A DNA stretch of 64,000 nt. Origin: Stappia indica. GTDB taxonomy: Bacteria; Pseudomonadota; Alphaproteobacteria; Rhizobiales; Stappiaceae. The translations under genes were made by a program, and so were the position numbers. The notes beneath the pieces were generated by a model. That model was not told where the DNA came from and made no database searches. It was given only the letters and a program-made list of their open reading frames with translations. The stretch is from contig NZ_CP046908.1 of the NCBI RefSeq assembly GCF_009789575.1, forward strand, positions 4,059,001 through 4,123,000, in the 5' to 3' direction. This document shows positions 28,405-34,671 of the stretch, piece by piece (the first letter of the stretch is position 1; each line of letters begins with the position of its first letter).

Positions 28405-28980
28405 TCAGGCGCTTGCCGGCACGGTTTGGTCGAGCCAGCGGGTGAGATCGGCGACTTCCCGCTCGACGAAATCGGCATCATTGAGGGCATTGGCGAGGGT
28501 CGCTATCCCCTGGCTGCGGGCGATCAGATGCAGCGCCAGACGGTCGGCATCCGGGCCAAGGCCGAGCGCTGCGAACTGGCGCGCCAGCCAGTCGCGGAAC
28601 AGGGCAAAGAGGCCGCCGGCATCGCTCAGCGAGGGGTGGTCGATCTTGGCAAGCTCGGCGGTGAGCGTGCCGACCGGGCAGCCGTGGCGCAGGATCTTCG
28701 CCCGGTTGGCGATCAGGATGCGGATGAAGCAGCGGATGCGCGCCGCCGGGCTGTCGCCGGCCTCGCTCTCCCAGGCCACTAGGAGCGCGCGCGTCGCCTC
28801 CAGCCGCCGGTCGATCACAGCAATGAGGATCTCGTCTTTCGTCTTGAAATGATGGTAGAAATTGCCCCGCGAAATGCCGACCGCCGCCGCGATATCGGCA
28901 AACGAGGTGTGCTCGAACCCCTGCTCGTAAAACAGCCGGTCGGCCTCGCCGACGATCTGGTCGCGGGTCGCGCGCGCCAT
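28405..28980 (-). CDS. TetR/AcrR family transcriptional regulator
   Basis: This 191-residue repressor has an N-terminal helix-turn-helix (about 9-50): LFYEQGFEHTSFADIAAAVG and the recognition part ISRGNFYHHFKTKDEIL. The C-terminal ligand domain contains HGCPVGTLTAEL, a common element in one large TetR subgroup. It forms an operon with the YciI gene. A pair of matching palindromes sits 53-91 bases upstream, so autoregulation is likely. The inducing molecule is unknown. Confidence 0.9.
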   Translation of the reverse strand: MARATRDQIVGEADRLFYEQGFEHTSFADIAAAVGISRGNFYHHFKTKDEILIAVIDRRLEATRALLVAWESEAGDSPAARIRCFIRILIANRAKILRHGCPVGTLTAELAKIDHPSLSDAGGLFALFRDWLARQFAALGLGPDADRLALHLIARSQGIATLANALNDADFVEREVADLTRWLDQTVPASA

Positions 28981-29032
28981 TCTCCCCCACCCTTCCTCTG
29001 GTTGCTGCCCGGACAGGGGATAGTGCCTGTCT

Positions 29033-29071
29033 GGGACGCTCGTCCTAATTCTGATTTAGGACGAGCGTCCC
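29033..29071. promoter_or_regulatory. double palindromic operator of the tetR-yciI operon
   Basis: Two 16-bp arms (29033-29048 and 29056-29071) are perfect inverted repeats with a 7-base spacer. Each arm itself contains a short palindrome of the form GGACG-NN-CGTCC (29034-29045 and 29059-29070), with centres 25 bases apart. Two such sites suit two TetR dimers. The site is 53 bases before the tetR start codon. Confidence 0.8.
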
Positions 29072-29549
29072 AATCCTGTCAAGCGGGGACAACAGGGATG
29101 GCGGGGAGGGCGGGACGGGCGAAGGAAGGACGCGCGGCGAAGCGGCGCGAACTGCCCGAAACGGCGGCGCAGCGGCAGGATCTTCCGGCTAACCGTCTGA
29201 AAACAGGCGTGTTTTGGTCGCTACGGAAAATTGAGAAATTTTGCGCGGAATTTTGCAAAATCGCGTCTCGAAATGCTCGAAAATTGAGAAAGCCGTCGCA
29301 AACGCACTGAAATCGGCCGTTCGCCCGAAATCGGCAGGGGAAGCCGCGGCACTGGTCAGGAGAGGGACCGGCTACCCGCCCGGCCGCCGACCGGGCCGCC
29401 TGTCGGGCCAAGAGGGAAGGACCGGGATGTTATCCCCGGTCCGACTTTTTGTAGGAAAATGCCGCGTTCAGACCAGTGCCGCATTACGGCGGTGAGCCCG
29501 AAGAGCGCAGTTGCCAGTCTAGGTCAAAAGTGCGGCGAGAGGGGAAGCG
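29072..29549. other. 478-bp gap with an orphan hairpin-terminator
   Basis: No convincing coding frame lies between the tetR operator and tRNA-Gly. The middle (about 29220-29300) is AT-richer than the surroundings. On the plus strand an isolated Rho-independent terminator stands at 29419-29450, with several GC-rich hairpins just before it. A small RNA ending there is possible but unproven. Confidence 0.4.
29419..29450 (+). terminator. orphan Rho-independent terminator
   Basis: GGACCGGG at 29419-29426 pairs with CCCGGTCC at 29435-29442, and five T residues follow at 29446-29450. The nearest plus-strand gene upstream ends at 27346, with three minus-strand genes between, so no annotated transcript explains it. 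Confidence 0.6.
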
Positions 29550-29623
29550 TGGAGCGGGTGAAGGGAATCGAACCCTCGTCACTTGCTTGGGAAGCAAATG
29601 CTCTACCATTGAGCTACACCCGC
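29550..29623 (-). tRNA. tRNA-Gly (anticodon CCC)
   Basis: Read on the minus strand from 29623, the cloverleaf is complete: acceptor GCGGGTG pairing with CACCCGC, D arm GTAGCTCAATGGTAGAGC, anticodon stem TTTGC/GCAAG with loop TTCCCAA, T arm with GGTTCGATTCC, and an encoded CCA at 29552-29550. The anticodon at positions 34-36 of the loop is CCC. A truncated relative of its 5' half lies at 33649-33686. Confidence 0.95.
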
Positions 29624-29633
29624 AACGCCCTCC

Positions 29634-29662
29634 TGACTACAGTTTCGGCGTGACGGCTTCAA
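29634..29662 (-). promoter_or_regulatory. promoter of tRNA-Gly
   Basis: On the minus strand TTGAAG (29662-29657) and TAGTCA (29639-29634) are 17 bases apart, ten bases before the tRNA 5' end. If the island model below is right, this promoter was brought in by the island. Confidence 0.5.
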
Positions 29663-29696
29663 GCTGAAAGTGGTCAGACTGCGCCGTTTCGCGGTG

Positions 29697-31157
29697 CTAG
29701 GATGAGTGACCCTTACCGCGAAGGAAGCGTTCGATCTCTGCCTCGGCCAATTCCGCCAACTCGTTCTCAACCTCGTCTGCCTTTGCCCACAAAGAGAATG
29801 CTTCTTCGGCGAGCGACGCGATATGCTTCTCTTTTTCTGCTTCGAGACGAGGGACGGCGAAGTCCTTGAGGTCTTCGACTTCGATGTGAGGAATACTGGA
29901 ACCGTAGGCAAGAGACTTGGTTCTTGGCCTGCCGAGTTCGGGATGGCTCATTGCGACGTATAGATAACCGGGCGCTATCGTATCGCCTGCGGCAATACGG
30001 ATAACATCATCCGAGACGACTTTGCCTTCGTGCTGCTCGGTCGCAATCGCGACGGAACCCAACAAACCATACACCTGCCCGGATCGAGACATCATCAGCC
30101 AACCCGGTTTCACATAGCCATTGTTTTTGTCGGCGATGCCTGCCGCGGAGATTCGGCGAGCATAGTCAGGATTGATCTCAAATATCTGAGAGCTGTCTAT
30201 CAGGGACACCCCATCTTCGGCGGGAACACGCTTAAAGCGATTTGGTAGCCAAACATCGCACTTCGCATCGCGGAGCGATGTCCAACTAGAAGCACCTTTT
30301 CGCAGTCTGGTTTCGATTTCTGACTTTTGGGGGTTGTGACTCCAAGCATCAAATCGACGGCGATTGCCAAACAAACAATCGCTTGCGCGGCGCACAAATG
30401 CTGCTTCGTCGTCCGCCCCTGCTGTATTGCCGAAATTGCCGCCGAAAGCGGCCTCGGCTTCCTCCATTTTCTTGCGCGCGGAATTTCGGCAAGCAATGAC
30501 TTGATCAAAGCCGTCGTTGCAATCGGCAAGCATCTTCGCATTGCTTGGCTCGATTAGCGGGAGCGCGTCGAGGTGATGAGTTTCGAGGTGTTTGATGATA
30601 TGCCCATACTGTGCTGCCATCATCATGTCGCGCACCGAAGGAGCGCGAAGGTAGGCATAAACCCAACCCCGCCATGATGGGTCAATCGCATCAATTCTTA
30701 GAAGGTCGTGAGAGACCAAAATTCCGTCGATTGACGAATGGGCAAGTGTCGCCCTGCCTACGCTGCCCGAGCAAGTGACGAGTATAGTGCCGTGCTTTAC
30801 AAACCTCTCAGCGTGATCAGCCGTTCGGTTTAGCGACAGCCACTTGCGGGGAATAGGTCGAACATCGAAAACCTGAGTGGCGGCAAGAAACGGCGTTCCG
30901 AAGTCCGCGCTAACTTGGATGCCTTTAAGGCGTGATGGCTGCCAAGTTCGGGCCTTTTCGGATAGCTGCCCCCATCCCGACGACTTGGATTCAATCGAGA
31001 GCCGCGTGCCGAAGCCACTGGCAAGGAAGTTCTCGGCCTCCATCCGACGCCCGCCGCCGAACAGCAGCGAGGCACGCAGGGACGACGACTTGACCTTGTG
31101 CCAAGGCCAATCCGTCTTTGTCTCGCGCGGCGGGGTTAGTCTTGCTCGTAGAGCCAT
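29697..31157 (-). CDS. type I-like restriction-modification specificity subunit (S)
   Basis: This 486-residue protein directs the methyltransferase-nuclease to its DNA target. It shows the two-TRD plan of HsdS: a first recognition domain (about 40-215) containing TILVTCSGSVGRATLA, a helical spacer (about 220-240, RNSARKKMEEAEAAF), a second domain (about 270-450) with PGWLMMSRSGQVYGLLGSVA, and a C-terminal helix rich in Glu and Lys. The matching phrases SGSVGR and SGQVYG mark the equivalent positions in the two domains, so the target should be bipartite. Its start overlaps the end of the methyltransferase gene by 22 bases. Confidence 0.82.
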   Translation of the reverse strand: MALRARLTPPRETKTDWPWHKVKSSSLRASLLFGGGRRMEAENFLASGFGTRLSIESKSSGWGQLSEKARTWQPSRLKGIQVSADFGTPFLAATQVFDVRPIPRKWLSLNRTADHAERFVKHGTILVTCSGSVGRATLAHSSIDGILVSHDLLRIDAIDPSWRGWVYAYLRAPSVRDMMMAAQYGHIIKHLETHHLDALPLIEPSNAKMLADCNDGFDQVIACRNSARKKMEEAEAAFGGNFGNTAGADDEAAFVRRASDCLFGNRRRFDAWSHNPQKSEIETRLRKGASSWTSLRDAKCDVWLPNRFKRVPAEDGVSLIDSSQIFEINPDYARRISAAGIADKNNGYVKPGWLMMSRSGQVYGLLGSVAIATEQHEGKVVSDDVIRIAAGDTIAPGYLYVAMSHPELGRPRTKSLAYGSSIPHIEVEDLKDFAVPRLEAEKEKHIASLAEEAFSLWAKADEVENELAELAEAEIERFLRGKGHSS

Positions 31158-33112
31158 GACCGGAACGCCTGTGCGATTTGGAGGGTGTTGTCGTCGATGA
31201 CTTTGCGCTGCGTGCGCTGCTTCTTGTAGACGGGTTTGCCGTCCTCATACTCCTTGAGGGTTTCTTCGACTTCCTCGACAATCTCATTGCCTTTGCGGTC
31301 GCGCACATAGGTGACGTTGCCGCGCTTGTCGTGACCGATGTGGTTCGCCACGGCCATGAAGACCTCGTAATCGTTCAGGCGACCCGCTGCCGTCTCGACG
31401 GCAATCTGCTCGTCCGTCTTGCGTTCGAGGACGAGCACGCTCGTCTGCACGCTGACATGCGGCTGGAAGGTGTCGGGGTGCAGGTCGATGCTCGCGAGCA
31501 CGCGCGTGTTCTGCAAAATCCACTCGCGCACATAGCCAAGCCCCGGCGATCCGAGGATGCCGTCAGGCAAGACGATGGCGCAGCGACCCGAGCCGGGTTT
31601 CAGCAGTTTGATGCACCGCTCGATGAACAGGATTTCGGGCGGCTGCGATTTCTGAACGGCGTCAGTTTTCGTCCACTTGTCGGTGTCGGCATCGTAGGCC
31701 CATGTGTGCCCGAGGTCGTATGCCTCCAAGATCGACGGTTCGTCGATGGGGATTTTCGAGCCGAAAGGCGGGTTGGTGAACAGCAGATCGACCTGACCCA
31801 TGATCTGCCGATCCCGAAGGCTGTCCTCCCATGTGGCAGGGGCCTTGAGGGAGTTCGCCTGATACAGCCCGCCAGCACCGTCATTGTTCATGACCATGTT
31901 CATCTTGGACGCTTTGACGAGGTTCGGGTTCAGGTCCATGCCAATGATGTAGTTCTGCGCGAAACGGCTGACACGCTGACGGATCGCCGTTTCTGCGCGC
32001 TCAACGTCTCCCCATTTGCTGATCTCGGCAGACCTGATCTTTTCGATCACATAGTTCATGGCTGTGATCAGAAAGCCCCCGGTCCCACATGCCGGATCGA
32101 GGATCATTTGCCGCTCACCCGGATCAAGCATCGCGACGGCCATTTGGCAGATGTTGCGAGGGGTAAAGAATTCGCCGCGATCCCCGCGCAGGTTCGACCC
32201 GACGATTTCCTCGTAGGCGCGCCCCTTCACGTCGATGTCGCTTTCGAGCAGCGAATACATCTGCAACTGGCTGACGATGTAGGCGCGAACGCCGTCATTG
32301 AGTTCGACGACTTCGTTTTCGCGGAAGATCGTGGGATATTCCGCTTTCACCTCGTCAAACAGGCGGGCGATGCGCGCCTTGACCTTGAGTTGCCCGTTCA
32401 TGCCGTGGCGCTCTTTCGAGGTCGCGTAGAATTCCACCTCGTCAGAGCTTCGCTCGTCGTGGATTTTGCAGAAGATGATCTTGAGCAGTTCCCAAAACGC
32501 TTCGGGCTTCTGTAGCCCTTGGTTTCCGGCGATGTAGTTATGGCAGCGGCGGAACGCGAAAAGCAGCGCATCGGACGACGCCGCCTTCAACTGATCGAAG
32601 CGCGGGCGTTCGACTTCATCCTCTGTCCGGCCTTTGCCGGGAATGTCGGGGATTTCCTCGAATTTGACGGAGCCATTGGTATCGACTCGCCGATAGCAGT
32701 AGCGTTCGATCCCATTCGTCCACATGCCATAGGCAACATTCGGGCACGCCGCCATGTAGCTTTGAAGCTGGCCGACGCCTTCCTTGCGGTCTGATGATTT
32801 GATCTTCTGCGACTTGCACTCGATGATGATGCGGGCGCGATCCTGATCGTGCTTGTCGCCTTCGTCGAAAATGACGAGGTCAGCCCTTGGCTTACGCGAG
32901 CCAAGGCGCAGAACAAATTCAACGGACACCTCGGCTTTCTCATACCCATATTCGCGCACAAGCGACTTTGCGATCTCTTGGCGGACGTATTCCTCGGGCG
33001 TCTCATTCCGCTGAGTGATGCCGTCGATGTAGTCGAGGATTTTTCCCTGCTGAACGATAACGGCAACGGGGCGCGCGGCCGTCTTTTGAAACTCGGCAGC
33101 TTGGACGGCCAT
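31136..33112 (-). CDS. nuclease-N6-adenine methyltransferase fusion (HSDR_N_2 + HsdM-like)
   Basis: This 658-residue protein combines an N-terminal restriction nuclease domain with an HsdM-type methylase. The nuclease has a PD-(D/E)xK core: D78 in RADLVIF and E98/K100 in IIIECKSQ, as in the HSDR_N_2 group. A helical linker with FFTPRNICQMAVAM leads to SAM-binding DPACGTGG (about 339-346) and catalytic NPPF (447-450), which methylates adenine N6. There is no separate HsdR helicase, so cutting would come from the fused nuclease, as in BcgI-like type IIB or type IIG systems. ATG 33112 follows the small upstream gene by two bases. Loss of the nuclease function cannot be excluded. Confidence 0.85.
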   Translation of the reverse strand: MAVQAAEFQKTAARPVAVIVQQGKILDYIDGITQRNETPEEYVRQEIAKSLVREYGYEKAEVSVEFVLRLGSRKPRADLVIFDEGDKHDQDRARIIIECKSQKIKSSDRKEGVGQLQSYMAACPNVAYGMWTNGIERYCYRRVDTNGSVKFEEIPDIPGKGRTEDEVERPRFDQLKAASSDALLFAFRRCHNYIAGNQGLQKPEAFWELLKIIFCKIHDERSSDEVEFYATSKERHGMNGQLKVKARIARLFDEVKAEYPTIFRENEVVELNDGVRAYIVSQLQMYSLLESDIDVKGRAYEEIVGSNLRGDRGEFFTPRNICQMAVAMLDPGERQMILDPACGTGGFLITAMNYVIEKIRSAEISKWGDVERAETAIRQRVSRFAQNYIIGMDLNPNLVKASKMNMVMNNDGAGGLYQANSLKAPATWEDSLRDRQIMGQVDLLFTNPPFGSKIPIDEPSILEAYDLGHTWAYDADTDKWTKTDAVQKSQPPEILFIERCIKLLKPGSGRCAIVLPDGILGSPGLGYVREWILQNTRVLASIDLHPDTFQPHVSVQTSVLVLERKTDEQIAVETAAGRLNDYEVFMAVANHIGHDKRGNVTYVRDRKGNEIVEEVEETLKEYEDGKPVYKKQRTQRKVIDDNTLQIAQAFRSWLYEQD

Positions 33113-33114
33113 GA

Positions 33115-33309
33115 TCACTCTCCCTCTTTGGCGACCTTGGGCCACTGCTCCGTGACGGCCTTCTCGACCAGTTGCACCATCCAATCTTGGACAGATGTGT
33201 CCTCGGCTGCGACGACAATCCTGAGCCTTCGGTGAAGGTCAGGTTCCAGCCTCACATGGACCATGCGCGGCCCATCAGACCGCTTTGACTTGGTGGCGGC
33301 GCGAGCCAT
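33115..33309 (-). CDS. small ribbon-helix-helix (Arc/CopG-like) protein
   Basis: This 64-residue protein starts with a basic arm (MARAATKSKRSDG). A beta strand RMVHVRLE, a helix DLHRRLRIVVAAED, a turn and a second helix SVQDWMVQLVEKAV then give the standard ribbon-helix-helix DNA-binding pattern. A GAGGG ribosome site precedes the ATG at 33309. It is two bases upstream of the methyltransferase gene, so it is probably co-transcribed. It may repress or time the restriction operon, or be a stray antitoxin; no toxin gene is visible. Confidence 0.7.
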   Translation of the reverse strand: MARAATKSKRSDGPRMVHVRLEPDLHRRLRIVVAAEDTSVQDWMVQLVEKAVTEQWPKVAKEGE

Positions 33310-33648
33310 CGGACAACCCTCGTCACGTTTGTGATTCTTGTAACACCGCGACTCCGGTAGCACTAGAGGAAAGTGAAGTCTTATGAATGGCTTGGCGCTT
33401 GGGTCGCGGTTGGCGACAGCAAAAACAAAAGGAGGGACAGAGTGCTTCCATTTCGGGTGTCAGTAGATCGCTCAACGGCAGGTGAGCGTCCGCCAACCTC
33501 AGACGCATATCAACCTCTAAGTGCGTGTGAGCATCTCTTGTCACCACTTTGTAAAGGATTTGAGTTCGCTGATTGAGGCGCAATACAACAGGACTGCGTA
33601 GACGCTGATTTGAATGTTCCAAAATGTGTCGGATGATAAACGCGTGGA
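33310..33648. other. island end without a recognised gene
   Basis: The stretch should hold the promoter of the restriction operon. Two short frames exist (33373-33576 plus, 33323-33622 minus), but neither has a good ribosome site or recognisable motifs. Nothing here resembles an integrase. It may contain decayed remnants of the rest of the element. Confidence 0.4.
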
Positions 33649-33686
33649 CTTGGGAAGCTCTCGCTCTACCATTGAGCTACACCCGC
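33649..33686 (-). pseudogene. truncated tRNA-Gly(CCC), 5' half (attachment-site remnant)
   Basis: Read on the minus strand from 33686, the first 24 bases equal those of the intact tRNA-Gly at 29623. Four mismatches follow in the anticodon stem, then GCTTCCCAAG is again identical, for 34 of 38 matches. The T arm and 3' acceptor are absent, so it cannot be a working tRNA. Confidence 0.85.
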
Positions 33687-33697
33687 ATCTCGGCCTC

Positions 33698-33727
33698 TAT
33701 ATCGGCGCGGGGCGGGCGGGCTGTCAA
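33698..33727 (-). promoter_or_regulatory. promoter in front of the truncated tRNA-Gly
   Basis: On the minus strand a consensus TTGACA (33727-33722) and a GATATA-type -10 (33703-33698) are 18 bases apart, 11 bases before the tRNA remnant. The GC-rich spacer looks like host DNA, so this may be the original tRNA promoter. Confidence 0.5.
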
Positions 33728-33866
33728 GCGCCTCGCGGGCGGCTGGGGAGGGCTCTCCCGCGAAATTGCTTTCTCCTTGATTTTGCGGTGCCGATGACCA
33801 CTTCTCGTGCCGACCGGCGGCCCCGCCGGTGCGCGCGCCGCACAAAGCGTTCTGGAGAGTAAAGAC

Positions 33867-34661
33867 ATGCGTGAACGGCTCAAGGCCCTGGTCCAGTCGC
33901 GCCGCTGGGAAGCGGTGATCATCGCGCTCATCGTCGTCAATGCGGTGACGCTCGGCCTGGAGACCAGCCCGAGCATTATGGCCGCCTTCGGCCCGGCGCT
34001 CGTCGCCTTCGACGCGCTGATCCTGGCGGTCTTCACCGTCGAGATCGCCTTGCGGATCGTGGCGCACGGGCCGTCCTTCTTCCGCGATCCGTGGAACCTC
34101 TTCGACTTCGCGGTGGTGGGCGTTGCCCTGATGCCCGCCAGCGGGGCGTTCTCGGTCTTGCGCGCGCTGCGCATCCTGCGCGTGCTGCGGCTGATCTCGG
34201 TGGTGCCCTCGCTGCGCCGGGTGGTCGGCGGCCTCGTCGCGGCGCTCCCCGGCATGGGCTCCATCGTGCTGCTGCTCGGCCTCGTCTTCTACGTCTTCGC
34301 GGTGATGACGACGAAGCTCTACGGCGCGTCCTTCCCCGAATGGTTCGGCACCATCGCCGCCTCGCTCTACACGCTGTTCCAGATCATGACGCTGGAAAGC
34401 TGGTCGATGGGCATCGTGCGGCCGGTGATGGAGGTCTATCCGCTGTCCTGGCTGCTGTTCGTGCCCTTCATCCTGTGCACCGCCTTCACCGTGCTGAACC
34501 TTTTCATCGGTGTCATCGTCTCGGCCATGCAGCAGGAGCACGAGCACACGGCCGAGGCCGACCGCCAGGCGATCCACGACGAGACCGGGCTGGTGCTGGC
34601 CGAGGTGCGGGCGCTGCGCGAGGAAGTGCGCGAGCTGCGCGGGCGCCTCGCCGAGCGCTGA
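33867..34661 (+). CDS. voltage-gated sodium channel, NavBac/NaChBac type
   Basis: This 264-residue protein is one subunit of a homotetrameric ion channel. Helices S1-S4 occupy about 15-122. S4 carries arginines at every third position (R99, R102, R105, R108), the voltage sensor. The pore loop reads TLESWSMG with TLESWS at 175-180, the high-field-strength selectivity filter of bacterial sodium channels. S6 ends near 222 and a Glu/Arg-rich coiled-coil tail follows (about 223-264), as in known NavBac tetramers. ATG 33867 follows GGAGAG. In marine and alkaliphilic bacteria such channels support sodium entry for motility or pH control; the role here is inference. Confidence 0.9.
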   Translation: MRERLKALVQSRRWEAVIIALIVVNAVTLGLETSPSIMAAFGPALVAFDALILAVFTVEIALRIVAHGPSFFRDPWNLFDFAVVGVALMPASGAFSVLRALRILRVLRLISVVPSLRRVVGGLVAALPGMGSIVLLLGLVFYVFAVMTTKLYGASFPEWFGTIAASLYTLFQIMTLESWSMGIVRPVMEVYPLSWLLFVPFILCTAFTVLNLFIGVIVSAMQQEHEHTAEADRQAIHDETGLVLAEVRALREEVRELRGRLAER

Positions 34662-34671
34662 GGGGCGGGAC

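Larger units (their letters stand above)
29600..33686. mobile_element. integrase-less restriction-modification island between tRNA-Gly repeats
   Basis: About 4.1 kb between an intact tRNA-Gly(CCC) and a truncated copy of its 5' half in the same orientation. The DNA inside is visibly richer in A and T and uses different codons from its neighbours, which are strongly GC-rich. The island encodes a ribbon-helix-helix protein, a nuclease-methyltransferase and a specificity subunit, all on the minus strand. No integrase, transposase or excisionase is present. The left boundary is set only approximately, within the tRNA. Confidence 0.65.

Noticed and set aside
29079-29411. A 110-residue minus-strand frame before tRNA-Gly
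   Set aside because: The composition is Arg/Cys-rich and shows no family resemblance; the terminator on the other strand argues against it.
33373-33576. A 67-residue plus-strand frame at the island edge
   Set aside because: No domain or ribosome site; it could be a remnant but cannot be supported.
33323-33622. A 99-residue minus-strand frame at the island edge
   Set aside because: It has no recognisable domain, overlaps the small ribbon-helix-helix gene's upstream region and has no good ribosome site.
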